From assembly GCF_001577265.1 (NCBI RefSeq), contig NZ_CP014517.1:4252153-4316152 (forward strand): a DNA stretch of 64,000 nt, written 5' to 3'. Shown here in pieces: positions 1-7,485 of the stretch. The position numbers were made by a program, and so were the translations under genes. A model generated the notes under the pieces. The model saw nothing but the letters and a program-made list of their open reading frames with translations, was not told the DNA's origin and did not search any database. The stretch is from Variovorax sp. PAMC 28711 (GTDB lineage Bacteria > Pseudomonadota > Gammaproteobacteria > Burkholderiales > Burkholderiaceae_C). Every line of letters begins with the position of its first letter. Positions within the stretch are counted from its first letter, which is position 1.

Positions 1-446
1 ACATAGACATACCGCCCCATCACGCGCTGGAGTGAGGGGCTTTGCGGCCACACGCGCCGAAAGGCCGCCACATCGGCCCGCCACGCAGTGCCGGCCCCCT
101 GCACCAGCGCCTGCAGCGGCGCGCGCGCCACGCCGAGCGCCAGGTGTGCGCCCAGCATGCCTTCTCGCCCGATCATGCCGACCTCCAGGCCCGGGTGGTC
201 GTCGGTGTTGGTCACGAGCGAAATGAAGCTGTCCACCGGGAAATGCACATGTCGAAGTGTTTCGCCTGGCCGGCAGAGCACGTCGCCGAGCACGAGCTCG
301 ATCGGCTTGCAGATGGAAAGCAGTCTCACGCGCTCCTGGCGTGGGAGCATGTGGATCAAATGGTTCTGGTCATTGGGCAAGCGGGTCTCCTTGGGGAAAC
401 CTACCTTGGGGCCATTTCGCACCGCCGACTGTCTGCCAGCGCACAT
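1..446 (-). CDS. Crp/Fnr-type transcriptional regulator, N-terminal part (cut by window edge)
   Basis: The minus strand is open from an ATG at 446 to the left edge, giving 148 residues without a stop. Residues from about 35 match the cyclic-nucleotide-binding beta roll of Crp/Fnr regulators: a PRQERVRLL start, the GDVLCRPGE turn, VHFPVDSFISLV, and the GMIGREGMLG segment. The DNA-binding half lies outside the window. It is in the same orientation as the related regulator at 681-1397, so the two may be a tandem duplication. The ligand is not predictable: the CRP residues that bind cAMP are not evident. The start is the only ATG in frame ahead of the domain; a later internal start is possible. 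Confidence 0.8.
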   Translation of the reverse strand, partial: MCAGRQSAVRNGPKVGFPKETRLPNDQNHLIHMLPRQERVRLLSICKPIELVLGDVLCRPGETLRHVHFPVDSFISLVTNTDDHPGLEVGMIGREGMLGAHLALGVARAPLQALVQGAGTAWRADVAAFRRVWPQSPSLQRVMGRYVY

Positions 447-526
447 AGTGCGAATCGCGCGACATCGTCGACGCCATTCGCACCTTGGCGCTCGGGCGCT
501 GATAGTTTTCATCGGCTGTGGGGGAA

Positions 527-634
527 CTTCTAGCCAACCAGATGGACCGTCTCCACGCTTGCCCCGCGCAAGATCAGCTGACCGAGCGCGAATACCAGGT
601 GCTCTGCTTGACGACCCACAGCGACCTGACCTCC
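527..634 (+). pseudogene. Possible remnant of a NarL/LuxR-type response regulator
   Basis: A short plus-strand stretch reads LLANQMD, then about ten residues, then LTEREYQVLCL. This resembles the linker and first helix of the LuxR-type HTH in NarL-family regulators (LSxREYQVLCL), but the recognition helix that should follow is missing and the reading becomes unrelated. No receiver domain is visible upstream. It lies between two minus-strand Crp/Fnr genes. The reading rests on one short motif, so chance similarity is possible. Confidence 0.35.
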
Positions 635-680
635 AACGCGTTCAACAACCGGCTCATCCCCTGCGCTCGCGTCCCCGTGC

Positions 681-1397
681 TCAAACCGCCATCTCGTCGG
701 GCAGCAAGCGTTCGTACTCCGTTTTGACCACCGCGTAGCACTCGCAGCTGCGCTCCTCGATGCCGGGACGATCGAGCACCGTGATGTGCCCCCGGGCGTA
801 CTGGATCAAGCCGGCTTTCTGCAGCTTGAGCGCACTCTCGGTCACCCCCTCGCGCCGCACACCGAGCATGTTGGCGATCAGTTCCTGGGTCATGACCAGT
901 TCGTTGCCCTGCAGCCGGTCCAGGCTGAGCAGCAGCCAGCGGCACAGCTGCTGGTCGAGCGAGTGGTGGCGATTGCACACAGCCGTCTGCGCCATCTGCG
1001 TGATCAGGGCTTGCGTGTAGCGCAGCAGCAGATGAAGGACCGGGGCGCGTTTGAACTCCTCCTTCATCACCTCTGCGGCGAGGCGGAATGCACGGCCAGC
1101 GCTCTGCACCACGGCACGACTGGTGGTCGACTCACCCCCCATGAAGAGCGAGATGCCGACCACGCCCTCGTTGCCGACCACCGCAATCTCCGCCGATGCG
1201 CCGTTCTCCATCACGTAGAGCAGGGAGACGATCGACGTGGTGGGAAAGTACACGTGGCTTTGCACACTCCCCGACTCGTGCAGGACCTTGCCGAGCGGCA
1301 ACGAAACCATCTCGAGCTGGTCGCGCCAGCGCGACCACTCCGCCGCGGGCAGCGAGGAGAGCAGATGGTTCCGCATCGGATCGATCGAATTCGGCAT
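681..1397 (-). CDS. Crp/Fnr family transcriptional regulator
   Basis: 238 residues, close to the usual size of the family. The N-terminal half is a cyclic-nucleotide-binding-like beta roll (LPLGKVLHESG, VYFPTTSIVSLLYVM, AEIAVVGNEGVVG). A long dimerisation helix follows, then a winged HTH near residues 170-220 (MTQELIANMLGVRREGVTES). There are no clustered cysteines for an Fnr-type iron-sulfur cluster. The ATG at 1397 is chosen because the protein then begins just ahead of the domain and an AAGGAA-like ribosome site lies about 9 bases upstream; the frame stays open upstream to 1679 but reads as non-coding. A second, truncated paralogue lies downstream in tandem. Ligand and targets are unknown. 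Confidence 0.88.
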   Translation of the reverse strand: MPNSIDPMRNHLLSSLPAAEWSRWRDQLEMVSLPLGKVLHESGSVQSHVYFPTTSIVSLLYVMENGASAEIAVVGNEGVVGISLFMGGESTTSRAVVQSAGRAFRLAAEVMKEEFKRAPVLHLLLRYTQALITQMAQTAVCNRHHSLDQQLCRWLLLSLDRLQGNELVMTQELIANMLGVRREGVTESALKLQKAGLIQYARGHITVLDRPGIEERSCECYAVVKTEYERLLPDEMAV

Positions 1398-1463
1398 GGA
1401 GAGAGATTCCTTGGCATGGCTCGCTCGACCGACTGCGGTCGCGGGGCTCTGTTCGCTTTCGCA

Positions 1464-1492
1464 CTTATAGAGTGGTTGCGAAATGGAGTCCA
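1464..1492 (-). promoter_or_regulatory. Candidate sigma-70 promoter of the Crp/Fnr gene
   Basis: On the minus strand TGGACT (1487-1492) and TATAAG (1464-1469) are separated by 17 bases. The predicted start near 1457 leaves a 5' leader of about 60 bases before the ATG at 1397. Four of six positions match at -35 and five of six at -10. Confidence 0.4.
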
Positions 1493-1560
1493 GCGAAGGG
1501 TGGCGTTGTGTCCAATTTGACGCAGTCGCTGGGGAGGCGTGCAAATGAATCGCATCGCTA

Positions 1561-1576
1561 TGTGCGCTATCGCACA
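1561..1576. promoter_or_regulatory. Perfect palindrome, candidate Crp/Fnr operator
   Basis: TGTGCGCTATCGCACA is a perfect inverted repeat with 6-base arms around CTAT. It recalls the TGTGA-N6-TCACA design of CRP sites. It lies about 100 bases upstream of the predicted start of the Crp/Fnr gene, so autoregulation is possible. The rest of the 291-base gap from 1398 to 1688 shows no further gene. Confidence 0.35.
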
Positions 1577-1688
1577 GACCGAATGCACCAATCAGTCGAT
1601 GAAGCTCAGCAGCTTGGGCACGTCCGGGTTCGGCTTCGACGTCACCGACCGCCCCACGCCGCGCTCGGACAGGTCGCACCCCGACTGG

Positions 1689-3491
1689 CTATCGCCACGA
1701 CAAGATCATCGAGAAATAGCCGCCGATCAGCGCCAGAACGGTGGTGAGCGCGTAGCTCACCGGATAAGGGACGGCGGCAACGGAACTATCGGATTCCTCC
1801 ATGATGGCGTTCAGACCTGGCGTGCTGTTGCGCGCGCCCGTGGTGGCACCGGCGGAGATGATCGAATTGAGGCCGAAGAGCTTGATCCCGACCCAGAAGG
1901 CGACCAGCGGCGGCACGAGTGCGCCCGCGAGGCCGATGAGCGCGAGCCACAGAATGGTGTCTCCGCTGAGTGCGGAGATGACCTTGGGGCCGACATTGGC
2001 GGACAGCACCGCCACGAAGGCGTTCAAACCGAAATCCTGCAGGAAGCTGCGGGCACCTTCGTGCACTGGACCGCCGAACTCCGGATTGCGGCTGCGGAAA
2101 TAGCTGACGCATACGCCCGCCATGATGACGCCGGCCGACGTTCCAAGCGCAAAGGGTATGCCGGATACCGTGACCGTGAAGATACCCACCAGATAGCCCA
2201 CCAACATCGCGAGCGCGAGGTAGGGAACCTCGGACTTCATCGTCGGCAGGATGACGTGGCCGCCCAGCCCTTTCGCCGTTGTTCTGAGCGCTGCGTCCGG
2301 CCCGGTCAGGCGCAAGACGTCGCCGAAGCGGACATCGCTTTTCGGGCCCAGAGGCAGTTCGGTGCCGCCACGGAACAGGGCCTGCACCGTCACGCCGCCC
2401 GACATGATCTTTCCGAGCTCTGCAAGGTTCTTTCCCGCGTGACGGTGCGCCGAAACATGCACGTCGGCGACTTCCAGGACGACATTGCGAGCCAGCGGAT
2501 CATCGGATTCCGGACCGATCAGATCCCCGTCTTTCAGGATCGCGTCGTGAACATTCCCGCGCACCGTGACGATGTCGGCTTTTTTCAAAGTCGGGTCGTC
2601 GGCCAGGTCCAGCACGGCACCGTCGCGGACCACCTGGAGGATCGGCGCTTCGGGATAGTCCGTGCCCAGGCGAGACACGGTCCGCCCGATGAAGCCTTCA
2701 TGGGCGACGGTGAAAGCACGCATGACGTACGGGGAGAGGCCCATCGCCAACGCACCCGGCGCGCCGGGAACGGGGTCGTTCGCTCCGCCACTGAAGGCCG
2801 CCTCGGCCAGTTTGGCATCGGCCTTGGCATCGTGGCCGAAAATGCGCGGGAGGTAGCGGATCAGCAGGATGATGCCGACCGTTGAGAGGACATAGCTGAT
2901 GGCGTAGGCGGCAGCCATGTTCGCGCCGACCTCCTCGACGGTCATGCCTGCGGGCGGCTTGTAGGCCCCACTGGCCAGTGCACTCTGGCCCACGCCAAGG
3001 ACGGCCGTGATCGTGTAGCTGCCCGAGATCAGGCCGGTCGCATAGCCCGGCGCGAGACCTGCCAAGGCCGCTCCAAAGTAGCAGATGACCCAATTGAGGC
3101 TCCAGACGATGAGGCCGATCACGACAAAGGCCAGCCCGCCCTTTCGCAAGCCCGAAAAGAATTGCGGCCCCACCTTCAGCCCGAGGGCATACATGAAGAG
3201 CAGCAGCATGAACGACGACAGGATGCCGGGTATCGCGTAAGTGATGCCATAGGCGGCCTGGGCGATCATCGAGAGCACCACGCCGACCAGCAGCGTGCCC
3301 GCCGTGGATCCAAGCGAGATGGTCTTGAAGCTGAACTTTCCGATCAGCGTGCCGAGCGCCAGCGCGATCAGCACGAACGCGATGGGCTGGTTTCCCAGAA
3401 GTTGGAAGAAGCCGTGAAGCCCGGCCTCCGTGACGGGCCGCACGGTGTCGAACACCTGCCCGATCACGCCGTGCGTCGCAAGGTCACCCAT
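1689..3491 (-). CDS. AspT/YidE-type amino acid antiporter
   Basis: 600 residues, with the layout of the aspartate:alanine exchanger family. There is an N-terminal block of about five membrane helices (residues 30-215), a central cytoplasmic part with two TrkA-C-like modules (about 255-410, including ILQVVRDGAVLDL and ADIVTVRGN), and a C-terminal membrane block (about 425-598). Each membrane block contains a duplicated Asp-AI exchanger motif with conserved Gly and Ser/Thr (SGSYTITAVLGVGQ; GATTGARNSTPGL). The start overlaps the end of the glutamate decarboxylase gene by 8 bases, so the two are translated from one message. The context suggests glutamate/GABA exchange, the role usually played by the unrelated GadC. 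That substrate is inferred, not visible in the sequence. Confidence 0.85.
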   Translation of the reverse strand: MGDLATHGVIGQVFDTVRPVTEAGLHGFFQLLGNQPIAFVLIALALGTLIGKFSFKTISLGSTAGTLLVGVVLSMIAQAAYGITYAIPGILSSFMLLLFMYALGLKVGPQFFSGLRKGGLAFVVIGLIVWSLNWVICYFGAALAGLAPGYATGLISGSYTITAVLGVGQSALASGAYKPPAGMTVEEVGANMAAAYAISYVLSTVGIILLIRYLPRIFGHDAKADAKLAEAAFSGGANDPVPGAPGALAMGLSPYVMRAFTVAHEGFIGRTVSRLGTDYPEAPILQVVRDGAVLDLADDPTLKKADIVTVRGNVHDAILKDGDLIGPESDDPLARNVVLEVADVHVSAHRHAGKNLAELGKIMSGGVTVQALFRGGTELPLGPKSDVRFGDVLRLTGPDAALRTTAKGLGGHVILPTMKSEVPYLALAMLVGYLVGIFTVTVSGIPFALGTSAGVIMAGVCVSYFRSRNPEFGGPVHEGARSFLQDFGLNAFVAVLSANVGPKVISALSGDTILWLALIGLAGALVPPLVAFWVGIKLFGLNSIISAGATTGARNSTPGLNAIMEESDSSVAAVPYPVSYALTTVLALIGGYFSMILSWR

Positions 3492-4866
3492 GGTGGAATC
3501 CAGGTTTCGCAGTGGAGTTCGGGACTGGATTCTTCGTCAGGTCACGAAGCGCGCGCTTGATGTCGTCGAGAAGAAGCTGCGCGAGATCGCGGCTGACGCC
3601 GTGGCGGATCAGGATGCGTTGGACCACGGTGTCCTTGCGGTTCGCAGGAAGCGGATACGACGCGATCTGCCAGCCCCGCATCCGCACCCTCTCGGACAAG
3701 TCGTAAAGGGTGAAGCCGTGGTCGGCATCGGTCAGCCGATAGGCAACCGCGGGCAGTCCGCCGTGGCCGTCGTAGACCATCTCGAACGGCTCGAGCTTGG
3801 CCAGTTCGGCGCTCAACCACTGCGCCGTATCGGAACAGGCTTGCTGAACGGCCGTGTAGCCGTCCCACCCGAGGCGCAGAAAGTTGTAGTACTGCGCGAT
3901 GATCTGGCCACCCGGGCGCGAGAAGTTCAGCGCAAAGGTCGGCATGTTGCCGCCCAGGTAATCGACGTTGAAGATCAGCTCTTCGGCCAGGTCTTTCTTC
4001 GATGCCCAGATGACCCAGCCCACGCCGAGCGGCGCAAGGCCGTACTTGTGCCCAGAGGCGTTGATCGACCGGACCCGGTCGATCTGAAAGTCCCAGACGA
4101 GGTCGCGCTGGATGAACGGCGCGATGAATCCGCCAGAGGCGGCATCCACATGGATCGGGATGTCGAGCCCGAGGTCGCGCTGCATGGCATCGAGTTCGCG
4201 CGCCAAGGCCTCGACGGGCTCGTAAACGCCTGTGAAGGTGACGCCCAGCGTCGCGACGACGCCGATGGTGTTTTCGTCGCAGTGGCCGCGCAGGTCTTCG
4301 GGCCTGAGACCGAGCGCATCACCCTCGAGCGGTACCTCGCGGATCTCGACATCGAAATACCGGGCGAACTTGTGCCAACAGATCTGCACCGGGCCGGTCA
4401 CGATGTTGGGCTTGCTGAAATCCTTGCCTTCCGCTTCCCGACGCTTGCGCCACTTCCATTTGAATGCGAGGCCGCCGAGCATGGCCGCTTCGCTGGAACC
4501 GGTCGTCGAGCAGCCCACTGTCTCTCGCGATTGCTGGGCATGCCAGAGGTCGGCAAGGATGTGGACACATCGGCTTTCGAGCTCGGCCGTCTGCGGATAC
4601 TCGTCCTTGTCGATCATGTTCTTGTCGATCGCATCCGCCATCAGGTGCTTGACCTCGTCCTCTATCCAGGTCGTGCAAAAGGTCGCGAGGTTCTGACGGG
4701 CATTGCCGTCGAGCAGCAACTCGTCACGCACCAAGGCGTAGGCGGCGCGAGGCTCGGTGCGCCCTTGGGGCAGTCGGTATTTGGGAAGGCTGTCCTGCGA
4801 AGCCTTGGTCGCATAGATATCGCGCAGGCTGGATTGGTCGTCGAGGTCGACGTGATGAATTGGCAT
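3484..4866 (-). CDS. gadB: Glutamate decarboxylase (PLP-dependent)
   Basis: 460 residues, close to E. coli GadB. It decarboxylates glutamate to GABA with consumption of a proton. The cofactor site is intact: TTGSSEAA for phosphate binding near 121-128, HVDAASGGF with Asp241, and the PLP lysine Lys274 in ASGHKYGL. The C-terminus ends in FHHG. In E. coli GadB a C-terminal histidine closes the active site at neutral pH, so the two histidines here may do the same (inference). The chosen ATG at 4866 matches the family N-terminus; the frame continues upstream to 5433 but there it runs through the remnant at 5119-5356. A modest AAAGAAAAG ribosome site precedes it. The gene overlaps the downstream antiporter. 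Confidence 0.95.
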   Translation of the reverse strand: MPIHHVDLDDQSSLRDIYATKASQDSLPKYRLPQGRTEPRAAYALVRDELLLDGNARQNLATFCTTWIEDEVKHLMADAIDKNMIDKDEYPQTAELESRCVHILADLWHAQQSRETVGCSTTGSSEAAMLGGLAFKWKWRKRREAEGKDFSKPNIVTGPVQICWHKFARYFDVEIREVPLEGDALGLRPEDLRGHCDENTIGVVATLGVTFTGVYEPVEALARELDAMQRDLGLDIPIHVDAASGGFIAPFIQRDLVWDFQIDRVRSINASGHKYGLAPLGVGWVIWASKKDLAEELIFNVDYLGGNMPTFALNFSRPGGQIIAQYYNFLRLGWDGYTAVQQACSDTAQWLSAELAKLEPFEMVYDGHGGLPAVAYRLTDADHGFTLYDLSERVRMRGWQIASYPLPANRKDTVVQRILIRHGVSRDLAQLLLDDIKRALRDLTKNPVPNSTAKPGFHHG

Positions 4867-5118
4867 GGTCTTTTCTTTGTTAAACGCTGACTGAGCGGGC
4901 CGAGATCCGGAAATGCATCGCGCTCTATCGCGAGGATGCACAGTGGCCTTGGGAATGCACGACGGGGGCGGTCTCAGCATCAGCAGCGAGGCCGCGCGAC
5001 GTGCTGCAACTTTGGGCTTGGGCAACCTGTGCGTCTGTGCGGTAACGCACGTTGGTTTCAAGCACTGCTGGCTTTGGCGTGTTGGACGGTATGTCCAAGG
5101 CAAAGGCAGTCGCCGATC

Positions 5119-5356
5119 GCAGGCCTCTTTGCTTTCGCGGATGCGGCGCAAGTCGATCCACGCCTGCGAGAACTGGTGCACGAACAGCGGGCCGGCGCAC
5201 AGGAAGTCAACGTCGTAAAGGTTCGCCCACGGGCAGGTCTCGGTCCACCTCGAAGCCGGCCGCCATGAGCCTGTGCGTCTCCCAGTCCAACCCCAGGACG
5301 CACAGCACGATGGCCTCGTTGTAGCCCTGCCAGCCGTAGTTGGAGAAGCCGCATTC
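5119..5356 (-). pseudogene. Frameshifted remnant of a glucoamylase-domain protein
   Basis: Two adjoining minus-strand frames together resemble part of the glycoamylase-like domain family (PF10091). The first (about 5234-5356) reads CGFSNYGWQGYNEAIVL, and the second (about 5119-5229) reads WANLYDVDFLCAGPLFVHQF followed by SQAWIDLRRI. A frameshift near 5230 separates them, and neither frame has a family-length flank. The intact family has several hundred residues. The rest of the 4867-5490 gap shows no other gene or clear signal. Loss of an ancestral envelope or glucan-related gene is the simplest reading. Confidence 0.65.
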
Positions 5357-5490
5357 AGGCAACGCTCCGCCGCGACAGGGATAAGACCGCGCGCGGCCGA
5401 CACGTGGGACGGCAGCGACCCGATCCGGCGCATTGCGGCCGGCAGTACGACAGTCGCGCTGCCCTGACGGCATCGCGCCTGCCAGGCGGG

Positions 5491-6369
5491 TCAGTCCGCC
5501 GGGGCCGGCGCCAGCAGCATCCGGACCATCGCTTTCAGGTCCGCCTGCAAACGGTCGAATCCAGGCTGCACAAGTGCGAGGCTAGTCTCGTCCATGTAAA
5601 GCCGCCGGTTGATCTCGACCTGAATGCTGTGCCGACCTTCCGCCGGCCGGCCATGCCGTCTCACCAGTTCCACGCCCTTGTACGGATGGTTGTATGACAC
5701 GCTGTAGCCGCGGCCACTCAGGAACGCACAGAGTTGGTGTGACAGGGCCGGATCGGCGGCGGTGCCGTCGCGGTCACCGATGACGAAGTCCGCATGCACC
5801 AGCCCCGGGAAATCGGTCGCGTGGCTGGCGGCGACGGCGGGCATCGAGTGGCAGTTCAGATGCACGCTGCGCCCATGGCGGGCGTGGGCCGCGTCGATCG
5901 CCGCGCCGACCGCTGCGTGGTACGGCGTCCAGCATCGTTCGATGCGGCTCTCGACCTCGGCCACGGACAGCAGCCGGTCGTAAATCGGCAAGCCTTCGTC
6001 CGTGTATTTCCAGACCAGGCCCTTGCCCAGACGCACCTTCGACAGCACCGCCGGATCGGTGGCGACCGGGTGCGGCCAAGGGGCATCGAGCAGCGTGCTG
6101 TCGACTTCGGTCAGGTCGCGGTTGGCATCGAGATAGCTGCGTGGAAACAGCGCCTCGGTCCAGGCCGCGCCCAGCGCCGGCGCGAAGGCATAGAGCTTCT
6201 CGACGTGCGTGTCTTCCGCGCGGCGCAGCGTGGCCCGCTCGCAGCACGAGCGGAAATCGTCGGGGTAGACGGTGCCGCTGTGCGGCGAGTCGAGCACCAG
6301 CCCGGTCGTGCCTGGATGACTGACGACCATGGCAGCGTCGTGATGAATCGGTTGCGGAGCGGAATGCAT
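5491..6369 (-). CDS. N-formylglutamate amidohydrolase family protein
   Basis: 292 residues of the FGase/HutG family of zinc-dependent amidohydrolases. Family features include the LVLDSPHSGTVYP opening, the EDTHVEKLY segment, SYLDANRDLTEVD, the HLNCHSMPA metal-site region and the VEINRRLYMDE block near the C-terminus. The enzyme hydrolyses N-formyl-L-glutamate or a related N-acyl amino acid. No hut genes for histidine breakdown are nearby, so its substrate may differ. It follows a Bug receptor by 26 bases in the same direction and is probably co-transcribed with it. The ATG at 6369 is chosen; MVVS at residue 14 is an alternative start. Confidence 0.88.
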   Translation of the reverse strand: MHSAPQPIHHDAAMVVSHPGTTGLVLDSPHSGTVYPDDFRSCCERATLRRAEDTHVEKLYAFAPALGAAWTEALFPRSYLDANRDLTEVDSTLLDAPWPHPVATDPAVLSKVRLGKGLVWKYTDEGLPIYDRLLSVAEVESRIERCWTPYHAAVGAAIDAAHARHGRSVHLNCHSMPAVAASHATDFPGLVHADFVIGDRDGTAADPALSHQLCAFLSGRGYSVSYNHPYKGVELVRRHGRPAEGRHSIQVEINRRLYMDETSLALVQPGFDRLQADLKAMVRMLLAPAPAD

Positions 6370-6395
6370 GCGAAGGGGGTGCGAAAGAGGGGCAC

Positions 6396-7364
6396 TCAGT
6401 CCAGCTGGATCTTTGCGAAGGCGGCAACCTTCTTCATCTTGGCGATCTCCGAAACGATCTGCGCAGAGAAAGCATCCGGACTGGTTCCCGACGGGTACAG
6501 CCCCTGGCCCGCCAGGCGTTGCGCGACGGCCGGCTCGGCGAGCGCCTGGGCCACCGCCTGCTGGATGCGCAGCACGACGGGTGCGGGCGTGCCGGCGGGC
6601 GCCACCAGACCGAACCACGACGGGTCGTTGATCGAGGCGTAGCCGAGCTCGGCGTAGGTCGGCACCTGCGGCAGCGATTCGAGGCGACTGCTCCACGACA
6701 CGGCCAGCGCCTTGAGCTTGCCGTTCTTCACGTAAGGAAGCGACGACGCGACCTGGTCGAAGTACACCGCGACCTGGCCGGCCAGCACGTCGTTGAGGGC
6801 CGGGCCGGCGCCACGGTAGGGGATGTGCACCATCGACGTGCCGGTCACGCTCTTGAACAGCTCGCCCCACATGTGGCCGATCGTGCCGTTGCCCGGCGTG
6901 GCATAGGACACCTTGCCGGGATTCGCCTTGAGGTACTTCACCAGTTCGGCGAAGGTGTTGACGCCGGGGAGCTGCTCGGGGTTGATCACCACCACGCCGG
7001 GCGCCTTGACCAGTTCCGTCACGCCGACCGTGTCCTTGATCGGGTCGTAGGGCAGCTTGGCGAACACGGCTGGATTCACCCCGTGCGTCGAGAGCGTGGC
7101 CACGGCCAGGGTCAGGCCGTCGGGCGCGCTGCGTGCCAGCTCTGCCATGCCGATGGAGCCGCCGGCGCCGGCGCGGTTGTCGATGACCACCGGCTGCTTG
7201 AGGATGCGCTGCAGCGGCTCCTGCAGCACGCGACCGGAGATGTCGGTGGCACCCCCCGGCGGGAAAGGAACGATGAGGCGGATGGGCTTGCCCTCTTGCG
7301 CCCAGGACATTCCAGGAAGGACAGAGGCCAGAATCAGTGCGGAAACGAGGTCACGACGGTGCAT
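6396..7364 (-). CDS. Bug/TctC-family periplasmic substrate-binding protein
   Basis: 322 residues with a cleavable signal peptide (MHRRDLVSALILASVLPGMSWA, cut after about residue 22). The mature protein has the Bug hallmarks: IRLIVPFPPGGATDISGRVL near the start, VVIDNRAGAGGSIG, and VHIPYRGAGPALNDVLAG. These proteins bind small carboxylates in the periplasm for tripartite tricarboxylate-type uptake, though most bug genes have no linked TctA/TctB, as here. The pairing with the amidohydrolase downstream suggests uptake of its substrate (inference). A LysR gene is divergent. Confidence 0.92.
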   Translation of the reverse strand: MHRRDLVSALILASVLPGMSWAQEGKPIRLIVPFPPGGATDISGRVLQEPLQRILKQPVVIDNRAGAGGSIGMAELARSAPDGLTLAVATLSTHGVNPAVFAKLPYDPIKDTVGVTELVKAPGVVVINPEQLPGVNTFAELVKYLKANPGKVSYATPGNGTIGHMWGELFKSVTGTSMVHIPYRGAGPALNDVLAGQVAVYFDQVASSLPYVKNGKLKALAVSWSSRLESLPQVPTYAELGYASINDPSWFGLVAPAGTPAPVVLRIQQAVAQALAEPAVAQRLAGQGLYPSGTSPDAFSAQIVSEIAKMKKVAAFAKIQLD

Positions 7365-7441
7365 TTGTAGCTTTCAGAGGTGTTGGGACAAAGATTACCC
7401 GGTGGGATCCACTTCATCTAGCAAATCCTGGTCCTGATAAC

Positions 7442-7456
7442 ATTCCAATCCGGAAT
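7442..7456. promoter_or_regulatory. Inverted repeat, candidate LysR-type operator
   Basis: ATTCCAATCCGGAAT has 5-base arms around 5 bases, in the space between the divergent bug gene and the lysR gene. LysR regulators commonly bind interrupted dyads of about this size in such positions. Confidence 0.4.
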
Positions 7457-7485
7457 CAACTCATCCGCTGCAGAAGGGGATCGCC

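Noticed and set aside
1604..1687. Minus-strand open stretch ending VPKLLSFID just beyond the antiporter stop
   Set aside because: It could be a C-terminal remnant of a lost gene, but there is no upstream coding sequence or recognisable family to support it.
1539..2885. A 448-codon plus-strand frame opposite the antiporter
   Set aside because: It consists of charged, His-rich sequence typical of an antisense frame, while the minus strand encodes a complete antiporter.
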